A stretch of DNA of 64,000 bases from Rhizobium sp. CB3090 (GCF_029714285.1 NZ_CP121665.1:62001-126000), one strand, 5' to 3'; shown: positions 18,407 to 28,605, numbered from the stretch's first letter. Translations and numbers: made by a program. The notes: generated by a model not told the origin, from the letters alone.

Positions 18407-19618
18407 ATGGATTTCGAAGCATTTTTCAAAGGTGAACTGGACGGTCTTCGTCAGGAAGGCCGGTATCGTGTGTTCGCCGATCTGGAGCGTCAGCGCGGTA
18501 ACTTTCCGCGCGCGACCTGGCATACGCCGGAAGGCTCCAAGGACGTGACGGTCTGGTGCTCGAACGACTATCTCGGCATGGGCCAGCATCCGAAGGTGAT
18601 CGAAGCCATGAAAGAGGCGATCGATCACTGTGGCGCGGGTGCGGGAGGCACCCGGAATATTTCCGGCACCAGCCACTACCATGTTCTGCTCGAGCAGGAG
18701 CTCGCCGATCTGCACGGCAAGGAATCAGCGCTGATCTTCACCTCCGGCTATATATCCAACTGGGCGACGCTCGGCACGCTCGGCGCCAAGATCCCCGGCC
18801 TGATCATCTTCTCCGACGCGCTGAACCATGCCTCGATGATCGAGGGAATCCGCTACGCCAAGTGCGACAAGGTCATCTGGAAGCACAACGACCTGCATGA
18901 TCTCGAAGCCAAGCTGAAGGCCGCCGATCCGAAGGCGCCGAAGCTGATCGCTTTCGAGAGCGTCTATTCGATGGATGGCGACATCGCGCCGGTCAAGGAG
19001 ATCTGCGATCTCGCCGATAAGTATGGCGCCATGACCTATCTCGACGAGGTGCATGCCGTCGGCATGTACGGTCCGCGCGGCGGCGGCATTGCCGAGCGCG
19101 AAGGGCTGATGGACCGGCTGACGGTGATCGAGGGCACGCTCGGCAAGGCGTTCGGCGTCATGGGCGGCTATATCGCCGCCTCGGCCGCACTTTGCGATTT
19201 CATCCGTTCGTTCGCCTCCGGTTTCATCTTCACGACCTCGCTGCCGCCGGCCTTGGCGGCGGGCGCCGTCGCCTCGATCCGGCATCTGAAGGTCAGCCAG
19301 TTCGAACGCGCCCGCCATCAGGACCGGGTGCGCAGGCTGCGCACCCAGCTTGATGCCTCCGGCATTCCGCATATGCCGAACCCGAGCCATGTCGTGCCGG
19401 TTTTGGTCGGCGATGCCGCCAAGTGCAAGTGGATATCGGATCTGCTGCTCGACATGGGCGTCTACGTCCAGCCGATCAACTATCCGACCGTACCGAAGAA
19501 GACCGAACGCCTGCGCATCACGCCGACGCCGCTGCATTCGGATGCCGATATCGAGCATCTGGTCGGTGCGCTGCATGCGCTCTGGTCGCGCTGTGCGCTG
19601 GCCCGCGTAGCCGCGTAG
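18407..19618 (+). CDS. hemA: 5-aminolevulinate synthase
   Basis: PLP enzyme that condenses glycine and succinyl-CoA to 5-aminolevulinate, the first haem precursor in Alphaproteobacteria. 403 aa. Motifs include [48 protein letters not shown] and the PLP-lysine region [18 protein letters not shown] at 18407 follows AGAAGGGAG and matches the family N-terminus (MDFEAFF). With ccmC, the cyc genes and fixNOQP it fits haem and cytochrome supply at low oxygen. Confidence 0.96.
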   Translation: MDFEAFFKGELDGLRQEGRYRVFADLERQRGNFPRATWHTPEGSKDVTVWCSNDYLGMGQHPKVIEAMKEAIDHCGAGAGGTRNISGTSHYHVLLEQELADLHGKESALIFTSGYISNWATLGTLGAKIPGLIIFSDALNHASMIEGIRYAKCDKVIWKHNDLHDLEAKLKAADPKAPKLIAFESVYSMDGDIAPVKEICDLADKYGAMTYLDEVHAVGMYGPRGGGIAEREGLMDRLTVIEGTLGKAFGVMGGYIAASAALCDFIRSFASGFIFTTSLPPALAAGAVASIRHLKVSQFERARHQDRVRRLRTQLDASGIPHMPNPSHVVPVLVGDAAKCKWISDLLLDMGVYVQPINYPTVPKKTERLRITPTPLHSDADIEHLVGALHALWSRCALARVAA

Positions 19619-19728
19619 GGGCGAATGTGTACCAAGCCCCGAACGCGGCTCGTAATTGACAATAATCAACGACACCATCGGCAATCCGACGGACAAGAGC
19701 ATCATGAAAATCTTAGGAGATCACGGCG

Positions 19729-20265
19729 TTGATGATAGCTCAGCACGACCGACAGCCTGCACAACTATCCCAGGGCCCTGCGCGTGAAGACGACGAAGGC
19801 AAACAACATCCTTCATCAAGAAAACAGACTGCCACGCGCCTCGTACTCCTCCTTCCTTTCTTGCGCCGCCATGGTTTTCTTTCAGCCTCTGCTCTCTTGG
19901 CCCTGACGGCTGCGGCGCTCATTCGCTCGCCCTTCCGATGGCTGTTCGAGCTTGACCGCATCTGTAACATTGAGAAATTCGATCCTCTGTATCGGTGCTC
20001 TGGGCATGATGCCGCGCACGATTCTCTTGCGAGTGCCTCGGCTTACGCTGCCGAAATCATTGCCGCAAAGCGCACGCTGCAGTCGTTCAATGGCGAAGAT
20101 GCCGCCCACCAGAAATATGCTGGAGACGTAGAGTTCTCCTACCGCGAGGCAATTGCGGCCGCTCGCGCAAGGGCATGTCTGACCGGCGTCGCGATCAGCA
20201 GAGTCACTCGGCGAAAGGGCGGGGACTCTCGTTTTGGACTTCCGAAGCGAGGCGCAACGGGGTGA
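19729..20265 (+). pseudogene. ABC exporter permease remnant
   Basis: The frame contains two pieces typical of the membrane half of MsbA-like ABC exporters: TRLVLLLPFLRRHGFLSASALLALTAAAL near the start, and SASAYAAEIIAAKRTLQSFNGEDAAHQKYAG followed by RARACLTGVAI. The intervening membrane helices are missing and no Walker A/B ATPase domain follows. Best read as a decayed, internally deleted ABC transporter gene. Confidence 0.6.
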
Positions 20266-20410
20266 GACGTCCCGTCGTGCGGCAGTCACGTCAGCCTAGG
20301 AAGGGCGTGAATATTGATTTTAGAAACACGTCGGGCGGCAGTCCGCCGAGCAATTGCCATACGGCATTTTTTTAGCAAGAATTGATCTAACATTCGGTGG
20401 GAGGAGCCTG

Positions 20411-21364
20411 ATGTACGAGCAATCTGCGCATGCGGATGAGGTCTATGCATCCGCGCAGTCTGTTGCTGCAAGTTCGACGATCGTCGCTTCGTGGCGGCGC
20501 TGCATGACGATGCACCGACTGGCACCCGAGGAGAAGCGGTTGCCTATTCGTCTGAGCGAGCAGGAATTTCAATTGGCACGCCAACGGTCGGAAAGGCTGG
20601 TGGTGGAAGCCGCCGATGAGCTCGGCCGGCTTTTCTCGACGGTCGGTAAGGCCGGCTGCTGTCTGCTGCTGACCGATCGTGACGGCATTGCGCTGGAACG
20701 GCGCGGTACGGCGGGCGACGATAAGGAGTTCCAAAATCTCGGCCTCTGGACCGGTTCTGTATGGACCGAGGCGAGCATCGGCACCAATGGCATCGGCACG
20801 GCGCTTGCCGACGATCGGGCTGTGACGATCGTCCGTGATCAGCACTTTTTCTGTTCCAACATCAATCTGAGCTGCACCACAGCGCCGATCCGCGACCATC
20901 GTGGTCAGATGGCCGGCGCGCTGGACGTTTCGACGTGCCGCGAGGACATTAACGACATGACGCTCTCCATCATCTACCAGACGGTTCGCGAGGCGGCGAT
21001 GCGCATCGAACTCAATCTTTTCCGGAGCGCCTTTTCCGCAGCTCGCTTCGTTATGGTTCCGACCGATAGCGGTTCGACCTCGGCGCTTCTTGCGGTCGAT
21101 CGGAACGACATGGTGCTTGGTGCGACGAGAGCCGCCCGCGTGGCGTTAAAACTCGACGACAACAGAATTTCCGCTGGCGTTCCCGCCGCCGATGCATTGC
21201 GGGAAAGCCATCCGGGCGATGAAGAAGCTCTTCAAGAGGCCGAACGTGCGGCTCTTCTCAGGGCGCTTTCGCGCACCAATGGCAATGTGACGCAGGCCGC
21301 GCTGGCGCTCGGCATGAACCGAGCCACGCTTCATCGTAAGATGAGGAAGCTGGACATGCATTGA
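20411..21364 (+). CDS. GAF-domain / Fis-type HTH transcriptional regulator
   Basis: 317-aa protein built like the ends of an AcoR-type activator. An N-terminal region (IVASWRRCMTMHRLAP) and a GAF domain (about 60-190, LLLTDRDGIALERRG, TEASIGTNGIGTALADDRAV) precede a C-terminal Fis HTH (LLRALSRTNGNVTQAALALGMNRATLHRKMRKL). The central AAA+ sigma-54 domain is absent, so it is probably not an enhancer-binding activator. GAGGAG precedes the ATG. Target and ligand are unknown. Confidence 0.85.
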   Translation: MYEQSAHADEVYASAQSVAASSTIVASWRRCMTMHRLAPEEKRLPIRLSEQEFQLARQRSERLVVEAADELGRLFSTVGKAGCCLLLTDRDGIALERRGTAGDDKEFQNLGLWTGSVWTEASIGTNGIGTALADDRAVTIVRDQHFFCSNINLSCTTAPIRDHRGQMAGALDVSTCREDINDMTLSIIYQTVREAAMRIELNLFRSAFSAARFVMVPTDSGSTSALLAVDRNDMVLGATRAARVALKLDDNRISAGVPAADALRESHPGDEEALQEAERAALLRALSRTNGNVTQAALALGMNRATLHRKMRKLDMH

Positions 21365-21588
21365 CTGAACGAAACTGTCGCAGAGTTGCGACACTTTGCA
21401 CTGCGGAATGGACTGTGCCCCCTCAAAGGAGCCATTCGTGGCCGACGAACTCCGTCAATGTATGCATTCGTGCTAACAAGTCGGACCGATCTGCTCCCTG
21501 CGTGCGCCTCTAGACCAAAGCAAAGCGATTAAACCACAATCTTTCCTCACAACGATTCCCATCCCATCAAGTCAATAGCTCGCACCAC

Positions 21589-22341
21589 ATGCTCGTAAGA
21601 CAGGGTACTCACCGTAACGAAAAGATCGATCGCGGCCTTGCGGCCTCGCTTGCCGCCATCGCCGGCGCTCTGAACGCATCGGCTTTCTATGCCGTCGGCT
21701 TCTTCTCCGCCAACATGACGGGCAACGTTTCCACGCTCTCCGATCATCTGGCCGTTGGCCAGTGGCTCTCTGCGCTGTTCTATAGCGGCATCGTAGTGGC
21801 GTTCATACTTGGCTCGGCGGTATCGACGCTGATCGTCAATGAAGGCCGTCGTCGTAGCGTCCATGCCATTTACGCCTACAGCATCCTGACCGAAGCAGCG
21901 CTGCTTGCCCTTCTCGGCTGTGCGGATCTCTGGTTGCTGGCCGCCTGGCGTGTGCCGGTTCTCGTTCTCGGCCTTGCGTTCCTGATGGGCGTGCAGAATG
22001 CCGTCGTTACCCGCATCTCCGATGCCCGCGTGCGCACCACGCATGTATCCGGCATGGCCACCGATCTCGGAATCGAACTCGGAATCGCCTTCGACATTCT
22101 ACGTGGACATGAGCCCGAGGCGGAGGCGCGACACAATCTGAGCAAGCTCCGGCTGCATTTCTACACAATTGTCGCCTTCTTGACCGGCGGCATTCTAGGC
22201 GTCCTCATTTATCGCGCCGTCGGCGGCTATCTTCTCATTCTCGCCGCGACGTTGTTGACAATGATCGCTTTGGATGCCATTCGGCGGGCGAAGGGGGCAG
22301 CATCCGCTGTGGGGACTTTTCAATCCGACCTGCACCCCTGA
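21589..22341 (+). CDS. DUF1275 (YoaK family) membrane protein
   Basis: 250-aa protein with about six hydrophobic segments. DUF1275 features include AGALNASAFYAVGFFSANMTGNVSTLSDHLA and GVQNAVVTRISDARVRTTHVSGMATDLGIELG. The function of the family is not established. The tail GTFQSDLHP may be altered, because it borders the IS-rich zone. The 225 bp before the gene hold nothing recognisable. Confidence 0.8.
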   Translation: MLVRQGTHRNEKIDRGLAASLAAIAGALNASAFYAVGFFSANMTGNVSTLSDHLAVGQWLSALFYSGIVVAFILGSAVSTLIVNEGRRRSVHAIYAYSILTEAALLALLGCADLWLLAAWRVPVLVLGLAFLMGVQNAVVTRISDARVRTTHVSGMATDLGIELGIAFDILRGHEPEAEARHNLSKLRLHFYTIVAFLTGGILGVLIYRAVGGYLLILAATLLTMIALDAIRRAKGAASAVGTFQSDLHP

Positions 22342-22508
22342 CTTTCGCACCGTTTTTTATTCAAACTCCACAGGTGAAATTGAACCCAAGAAATCGCGTT
22401 GCGGTTCCATAATAGTTCTTATCGATCACAACCTGCAATTGTTGATGCATTCTATTTTCAAGTGCGACATGCCAATGATTACAATGGCTTCACTTTGGAG
22501 ATTTTGGC

Positions 22509-23009
22509 GTGTCCCGATGCTATACGCAGCTTGCTCTCGCCGACCGACGACGCCTGCATCAGCTGGTGGCGGCAAAAGTTCCCGTCAACAAAATGGCACG
22601 TCAGCTTGGCCGCCATCGCTCGACGATTTACCGCGAGATCAAGCGCAATACGTTTCATGATCGTGAACTGCCGGACTACGACGGCTACTACAGCACGGTA
22701 GCTCACGATATCTCCAAGGAACGGCGACGCCGGCTGAGAAAGCTGGGGCGGCACCCGAATTTACGCACGGAGATTATCAACCAGTTGGAGGCACGCTGGT
22801 CTCCGGAGCAGATCGCCGGGCGCCTGTTGTTGGAGGGGCACAGCCTCGTCCGCGCCTGTAAAGAGACAATCTATCGCTTCATTTACAGCAAGGAAGATTA
22901 TGGGCTTGGCCTCTGTCAGTATTTACCGGAAGCGCGTCGCAAACGTCGTCCACTGCGCTCTAGGTGTGGGGCCTCAATAGGTTGTCCTCGGAGAGGCCGA
23001 GTCGGCTGA
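22509..23009 (+). pseudogene. IS30-family transposase, 3'-truncated
   Basis: The first ~150 residues are an IS30 transposase N-terminus with HTH (ALADRRRLHQLVAAKVPVNKMARQLGRHRSTIYREIKRN) and WSPEQIAGRL, up to FIYSKEDYGL. Homology stops at about 22970, where an IS481-type fragment on the other strand begins, and no DDE catalytic core remains. No clear terminal repeats were found. Confidence 0.75.
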
Positions 23010-23080
23010 TGGGCGTGTTGGACTTTAAGCTGCCATGCGGGCGATGCCAATTGTAGCGATGGAGCCAGATCCGCCATGCC
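22960..23080 (-). pseudogene. IS481-type transposase C-terminal fragment
   Basis: The minus frame reads WLHRYNWHRPHGSLKSN-PISRLGLSEDNLLRPHT-stop, the typical C-terminus of IS481-like integrase-core transposases. Nothing of the catalytic core is left. It abuts the IS30 remnant on one side and the IS110 remnant on the other. Confidence 0.65.
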
Positions 23081-23089
23081 GCATCTGGC

Positions 23090-23246
23090 ACGAACCCAGA
23101 CCGCAACTGGAGCGTGGCTACGAGGACTGATCGCGCGCGCTCATCCAAACATCGTTATCGTCGCATTGGCGGCAAAGATGGCGCGCATCATTTGGGCAGT
23201 GTTGCAGAAACGTGTGATGTTCGAACACACAGCCGCCGTGTCGTAG
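23090..23246 (+). pseudogene. IS110-type transposase C-terminal fragment
   Basis: A plus frame without its own start reads GAWLRGLIARAHPNIVIVALAAKMARIIWAVLQK and stops at 23246. This resembles the end of IS110/IS1111 transposases. The 199 bp after it, up to 23445, show no further gene. Confidence 0.55.
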
Positions 23247-23445
23247 TCGAGGCGTTGCTGCCTCGCGAGTATCTGCGGGTGGAATGAGGAAAATGGCCTG
23301 ACAGTTAGACGACGCCTTGAAAACCCGATCAAAAAGATGGCGGACGCTCGCCGGAGCGTTTATGAGGATCAAGGCGTGCGGAGCTCCATCTTGGCCAAGG
23401 CATGCCTTGAGACCGGATACGTTGGTGCAGATTGATCAGGCTCTT

Positions 23446-23817
23446 TCAGACCACTTGCAGACGGGCGAGCCATACGTTTTTGAAGCGATAGCCGTTTCGA
23501 ATGAACCAACGGGAGATCGACGCCGGGTCGACATGCGTGCCCTTGGCGGCCAATTCCGCGGCAAGCTCGGGCATGGTCAGATCGTCTTTCTCATCAATTC
23601 GGCGCAGCAGAAAGCCCCGGTGTGGATCGAGTTTGGAATGGCGCCGCCCGCCGCCGGGCTTGGGATCAAGCCGGCCGGAGCTGCGCCAAATCTTCATCAG
23701 CTTCACGACGAAAGAAACCGATACGCCAAAATGGGCGGCCGCCGCATGCCGCGAATGGCCGGCATCAACATAGCGGGAGACACGCTCCCGAAGATCACGC
23801 GAATAGGCTTTCGGCAT
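23446..23817 (-). pseudogene. IS630-family transposase N-terminal fragment
   Basis: 123-aa frame starting MPKAYSRDLRERVSRYVDAGHSRHAAAAHFGVSVSFVVKLM with the IS630 HTH, then KPGGGRRHSKLDPHRGFLLRRIDE and ISRWFIRNGYRFKN. The second half with the DDE core is missing and the last residues (VWLARLQVV) are unrelated. It differs from the intact-looking IS630 copy at 26.9 kb. Confidence 0.7.
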
Positions 23818-23899
23818 CGCAAATCACCTCCGGCCGAAAGTGAATCACGAAACCCACCGCAACGGAATCCCTGACCGATTCAACCTGAAAATCCGCCGC

Positions 23900-24122
23900 T
23901 CTAAGAATACTGCAGGAAGCGGAGGTGGCCGATGAGGCCCAGTTCATTATTGCCACCCACTCACCCATCATCATGTCATATCCAAATGCGATGTTGTTGC
24001 ACATGACGAATGAAGGTTTGTCGCAAATTGATTACCGCATGACCGATCATTTCGCGTTAATGAGCGAGTTCTTCTCTGATCCGGAAGCCTTCTTGGACGA
24101 GAGATTGGCCAAGGTAACCTAG
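23900..24122 (+). pseudogene. C-terminal fragment of a predicted AAA/ABC-type ATPase
   Basis: The frame LQEAEVADEAQFIIATHSPIIMSYPNAMLL...TDHFALMSEFFSDPEAFLDERL contains the switch histidine motif ATHSP of SMC/ABC-like AAA ATPases and the usual C-terminal tail. The 5' part is missing, replaced by the IS630 fragment. The stop codon TAG is part of the CTAG target of the adjacent IS701-type element. Confidence 0.6.
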
Positions 24123-25550
24123 TACTACAGTTGCGTTTGATTCCTGGCTCTGTAGTGAGCGAGGGTTGCGGACGCTTGATGCATGCGTCGCCAGAGCGAC
24201 CATGCCAAGATCAGGCGAACTCTGATTGGGGGCGGCAGTAAGAGCCGTTTGATCATATAGCGGATCTCTGCGACGCTAGGCAGGAGCGCCAGGGTGTTGG
24301 TCAGGCGGCGATTGGCGGGTTTGGACTCGTTTCGTTCGGTTTGCCAGCAGCGGTACGGCGTAGGTCGGCGCCGAGCTTGGCGAGGAATGCAGCGGCCGCC
24401 ATGACGAGCGTCATGTGCCGGTTCCAGGCATGCCAGGATCGCGCCTCGCAATGATCCAGGCCGAGGTCGTCCTTCGCACGCTGGAAGCATTCTTCTACCG
24501 TCCAACGCAGCCCGGCAGCGCCAGCCAACTCGCTCAGTTCCGTACCGGCAGGCGCAAAGACAAAATAATAGGCGCGCGCATCGGGTTCGCGTCGGCTGCG
24601 GCGGATCAGAAGCCAGCGCTCCCATTGTGCATCAGGACGAGAGCTGAGAGGAATACGGGCCCAATCATAAAGCCGAAGGCCTTTGGCGCCTTCGCCTGCT
24701 GGATGACTTGACCAGGCCTCCGCCTCTAATTCCGCGGCCATCGTCTCCGGATCAGTTTGCTCGAAGCATTGCTCGCGCACGAAGCGCAGGCAATGGTTGG
24801 AGCGAACTGCTAGAACATAAGGCTGGCCACGGCTTTCCAGCATCCGGCGTAGCTTCGATCCGAACCATAGAGCGCATCGGCCAATACCCAGGCACAAGGC
24901 ACGCCGGCATCCAGCGCATCGGCTATGAGCTTGGCAGCGATGGTCGGTTTGGTCGCGAAGGTCTGGGACTGGGGGACGTGAGCCGAAGTACGGCGCGCTT
25001 CATCTTCAGCCCACCCCTTCGGCAGATAAAGCTGCCGATCGATCAGGGTCTGACCGTAGCGGCTTGCATAGGCAAGGAAAACACCGACCTGACAGTTCTC
25101 AATCCGGCCGGCCGTGCCGGAATATTGTCGCGCGACACCCACCGAATGAACGCCTTTCTTCAGGAAGCCGGTCTCATCGACCACAAGAACGCCGTCCGCG
25201 TCACCTAGAGACTCCATTGCATAAGCGCGCACCGCATCGCGCAATGCGTCAGCATCCCAATGGCTGCGCCCCAGCAGCGACTGCATCCGATAAGGGCGAT
25301 CCAGTCCTGCCTGTTCAGCCATCAACCAGCCGGTCTTGCGCTCTGCTCCCGACAATAACCCATCCAGAAAGGCACCACACGATACGCGCAATTCGCGGCG
25401 ACCAAACACCGGACCCAACCGCACCTTCAAGGCATCGAGCTCACGCTGCCACGCCAGCATGGACCCGGACCAACCCGCTACCGACATTCGATTCCCTCCC
25501 GTCAAATGCGGGAAATGAATCATGATTTCAAATCAAACGCAACTGTAGTA
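24123..25550 (-). mobile_element. IS701-family element with 20-bp inverted repeats and CTAG target duplication
   Basis: The ends carry the identical 20-base inverted repeat TACTACAGTTGCGTTTGATT at 24123-24142, with its reverse complement at 25531-25550. The flanks are CTAG at 24119-24122 and 25551-25554, the 4-bp duplication expected for IS701. The element is 1428 bp and encodes one transposase on the minus strand. Its position between a dead ATPase fragment and the immunity-like gene shows a relatively recent insertion. Confidence 0.9.
24301..25523 (-). pseudogene. IS701-type transposase, single frameshift
   Basis: The first frame (25523 to 24810) starts MIHFPHLTGGNRMSVAGWSGSM and contains ADGVLVVDETGFLKKG and VLADALYGSD. 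The second frame continues SKLRRMLESRGQPYVLAVRSN and GLRWTVEECFQRAKDDLGLDHCEARSW. They join at about 24861 if one T is restored after GGAT. Nothing suggests programmed frameshifting here, so this is an inactivating deletion or a sequencing error. Confidence 0.8.
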
Positions 25551-25562
25551 CTAGCCCGGTTG

Positions 25563-25961
25563 CTAGCGATATGCACCTTTGTCGACACCCGACTGGATCC
25601 ATGAATCAATTGCATCCTTGGGGTACCCGAGTAACATACCGATAATACGATCGATCCCTTCGTCGGGTTTTCTCAAGTTCTCGTTCTGGGCCGTAAGCGC
25701 AATTTTCATCGCGGGAATTCTCCACGCTTCCGCCGCAAGTGCGTAAAGAACATAGGTGATCTGATACTTTGAGTCAGAACCTACCGGGACCGGAGCGTCA
25801 AACTCCTCCATCATGATCCGACCATTTTCGACGTGAGGGGCAAAGTCGTCGATTGGCAAAATATCTTTATCATCCATGGCGCGGCAAAAATAGAACATTG
25901 CCAATGGCTTCTTCGCCTCAAGCATGAGGTTCAATTCATTTCCAGTGTGCTCTTCCATCAT
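25563..25961 (-). CDS. Putative immunity protein of the RHS toxin
   Basis: 132-aa acidic protein starting MMEEHTGNELNLMLEAKKPLAMFYFCRAMDD, with no signal peptide or membrane helix. Its ATG overlaps the stop of the RHS C-terminal tip by ATGA. A small cytoplasmic protein directly after a variable RHS tip is the standard place for a cognate immunity gene. I do not recognise a named immunity family. The function is inferred from position only. Confidence 0.6.
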   Translation of the reverse strand: MMEEHTGNELNLMLEAKKPLAMFYFCRAMDDKDILPIDDFAPHVENGRIMMEEFDAPVPVGSDSKYQITYVLYALAAEAWRIPAMKIALTAQNENLRKPDEGIDRIIGMLLGYPKDAIDSWIQSGVDKGAYR

Positions 25962-26892
25962 TCATCGCAATCTGGAGCCGGACCGTAGGGCCATTTTTTC
26001 TCTCTCATAAGGCATTGATAACATACGCCCGGATAATCAGGATTGATACCGGGTGGACGCATCGGCGCGCCACAAGACTGATTTATCCCGACGCAAATGA
26101 TAACAGGAGGGCGTTTTTTGGCTTTCCCTTCAACATCGATAAAATCGAGCGGGTCACTATCGACGTACGTATAAGTTCAAAGAAGTGACCACTCCAACAG
26201 GGTCACGTGTAATCCAGCGGCCAGACGTCGGATCATATTCACGAAACCAAGTAGAGCTAAGACCTGAGGACGCGCTGTTCATCATTTTCGCGAAACCGAA
26301 GTCTGTTATGAAGGGCGTAGTCTGTCCTGGAACTCCCCAAGGGTCGTAATCATAAGCGGGTGCGTCGTTTTCGCTTGAGAAAACCCGCCTCACTGATCCG
26401 ATTTGGTCGACTCCATAATAAAGGGCCAGATTGGCGGCATCAAATCTGTATTCGCCTTCATCAAAGTAGTTTCGAGTTGGTGAGTAGGACGCATCTCGGC
26501 GTTGGCAAGGTGAGGCGCCGCACCAAATATATTTGGAAACGACCGCCGCACCTCCCGAGCCGGGGATTTCATCGATTTCGATGCGGCGGCCAAGGCCGTC
26601 ATATGTGTAATGTGTTTGCTTTCCGGGTTGAGAGGCGTAGGCGATACCGGCTAGACGATTGTCTGCATCCCAGACATAGGTCCGTGCGCCATCAGATAGT
26701 AAATTTCCGTTCGCGTCGTAGCTGAAAGCTTGCCCAGAAACTTGGGTGATCTCGTTGAGATTGTTAAAGGAGATATTTTGAGCGGTAGGATTGGGTTCAG
26801 CCACCACCGTGTCGCTCGTCTGAGTTATGCCCGAAATGAAGTTCTCCGGCGTCGTCTCAAACGTGAAGTTGGTAAATTGTCCGGCCGTTATA
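25958..26892 (-). pseudogene. RHS/YD-repeat toxin, C-terminal part (interrupted by IS630, frameshifted at the tip)
   Basis: The frame has YD-type repeats (FSYDANGNLLSDGARTYVWDADNRLAGIAY, HYTYDGLGRRIEI, YDYDPWGVPG) and ends in the RHS core signature YDPTSGRWITRDPVG...LNLY. Just after it (about 26163) the frame breaks. Another frame continues YVDSDPLDFIDVEGKAKKRP and a cysteine-containing tip of about 50 residues, ending PYGPAPDCDE before the stop at 25958. That tip would be the toxin domain; I do not recognise it. The upstream part lies beyond the IS630 copy. Confidence 0.75.
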
Positions 26893-28046
26893 CCGAGGCT
26901 CAATGATGTTGACTCAACGGATTCCGTTTTTGGTCAAATCATGATTCAACATGGCGGAAGGAGATTTCGCCATGGGAACAGCACTGAAGATCCGCGAGGA
27001 CTATACGGCTGATGAATTGCGTCGGCTGGCGAGGCAGAGCCGGGATGCAGATTGGTCCCGCCGGTTGCTTGCCTTGTCGGTCATTTACGAGGGCGGTTCG
27101 CGGAGCCAGGCGGCGTCGATTGGCGGGGTGGGTTTGCAGATCATCCGCGATTGGGTTGAGCGTTTCAATCTGCACGGTCCTGATGGTCTGAAGACAGGCA
27201 AGGCGACGGGGCGGGAGCCCTTGCTCGATGACAAGCAGCGCAAGGCGCTTGCCGAGGCGGTCGAGAAAGGTCCTGTTCCCTATCTCGATGGCGTCGTGCG
27301 CTGGAGGCTCGTTGATCTGGTGCAATGGCTTTGGCAGGAGCATCGTGTCTTGGTGAGCCGCCAGACGCTGGGGCGCGAGTTGAATGCCATGGGCTATCGC
27401 AAACTCACCGCACGTCCCAAGCACCATGCACAAGACCCGCAAGCGATCGAGGAATTTAAAAAAACTTCCCCGCCGCAGTGGCGGAAATCGCTGCCGGAGC
27501 CGCTAAAGGAAAACGAATAGAAATCTGGTTCCAGGACGAAGCCCGCATCGGCCAGAAGAACAAGATCACCCGTCGCTGGGCCAAGCGCGGAACACGGCCC
27601 TCAGCGCCGCACGACCAGCGCACGAGATCGGCCTATATCTTCGGTGCGATTTGCCCGAAGCTCGGCAAGGCCGCCGCACTCGTCATGCCGTGGTGCGACA
27701 CCTATGCCATGAACCAGCATCTGATGGAAATCTCCCGCCATGTCGCCGAAGACGCCCACGCTATCCTCATCATGGATCAGGCGGGCTGGCACATGTCCAA
27801 CAATCTCACCGTGCCCGAAAACGTCACCATCTTGCCGCTGCCGCCAAAGTCGCCCGAACTCAACCCGGTTGAAAACCTCTGGCAGTTCATGCGCGAAAAC
27901 TGGCTCTCCAACCGCGTCTTCAAATCTTACGAGGACATCGTCGATCACTGCTGCGATGCTTGGCACAAGCTCCAACGCCAGCCTTGGCGCGTCATGTCAA
28001 TCGGCCACAGAAAATGGGCCGATGAGTTCTAATCATTGAGCGTTGG
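26893..28046 (+). mobile_element. IS630-family element inserted in the RHS gene
   Basis: The element of about 1154 bp is flanked by TA dinucleotides (26891-26892, 28047-28048), as expected for IS630. Its imperfect inverted ends share CC-x-x-x-GCTCAATGAT. Removing the element and one TA restores the RHS reading frame (VANTGLITAGQFTNFTF) exactly. The direction given is that of the transposase. Confidence 0.85.
26972..28032 (+). CDS. IS630 transposase, two frames joined by a probable -1 frameshift
   Basis: The first frame (ATG 26972, ribosome site GGAAGGAG) has the HTH region (ADELRRLARQSRDADWSRRLLALSVIYEG, RSQAASIGGVGLQIIRDWV). The second frame has the DDE core (EIWFQDEARIGQKN, ILIMDQAGWHMS, LPPKSPELNPVENLWQFMRENWLSNRVF). 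The frames meet at a run of seven A after TTT (27458-27464), where a -1 shift gives FKKNFPAAVAEIAAG. That is typical of programmed frameshifting in IS630 elements, so the element may be active. Confidence 0.8.
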
Positions 28047-28605
28047 TATTAGCCCTGTATTTGCTACGCCCGACGGCCGCCGATCATGGGCGTTATCAAG
28101 ATAGCTCCAGGTCGTCTTCAGGGTAGAGGTGGCGGGCAGCAACTGCCGCACAGTCAGCTGCTGCGTCTGCCCGAGATAGCTGAGCTGGAAGGCGCCGAGA
28201 TCGCTCGAGTGGTTGGTGACGCGCCCGATGGCATCGTACGTGAACGTCTCCGGCCCGCTCCCGGAAATCTGGCGGCTTGCCGATCGGCCCAGGGCGTCGT
28301 AGCCGTATGCGATCGTGTGCGAGCACCCCGTGGCGCCTGTCGCCGTAAAGCATTCCTGGGCAAGCTGCTGCGCACCGTCGACGAAAGACGGGTTGTAGGC
28401 ATAGCTGGTGACCCCAACGCCGTCGGTCATCGAGGCAAGCCTGGAGAAATAAGGATCGTAGGTAAACGTCACGTTCGGCGTCGGATTGACGGCGTTGAGT
28501 CAGGCCGGTCAAATTGTCGTCGATGGCATAGGTGTATTGCTTCGTCTGTCCGAGAGCATCGAGGGCGCTTTTCAAGCGGCTCGTTGTGGTCTCGTAGGTG
28601 TAGGT
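28047..28605 (-). pseudogene. RHS/YD-repeat toxin, upstream fragment
   Basis: Minus-strand YD repeats YTYETTTSRLKSALDALGQTKQYTYAIDDNLTGLT, then in another frame NAVNPTPNVTFTYDPYFSRLASMTDGVGVTSYAYN and IAYGYDALGRSASRQISG. A frameshift lies near 28500. The N-terminal bulk of an RHS protein is missing and the fragment is fused to a truncated imuB. It continues across the IS630 insertion into the 25958-26892 part. Confidence 0.75.

Noticed and set aside
20385..20404. Anaerobox-like half site TTGATCTAACATTC before the GAF-Fis gene
   Set aside because: Only the left half matches; the right half has too few matches to TTGAT-N4-ATCAA.
22960..23246. A single intact gene in the overlap of IS481- and IS110-like pieces
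   Set aside because: The two similarities are on opposite strands and each covers only a C-terminus, so they are separate fragments.
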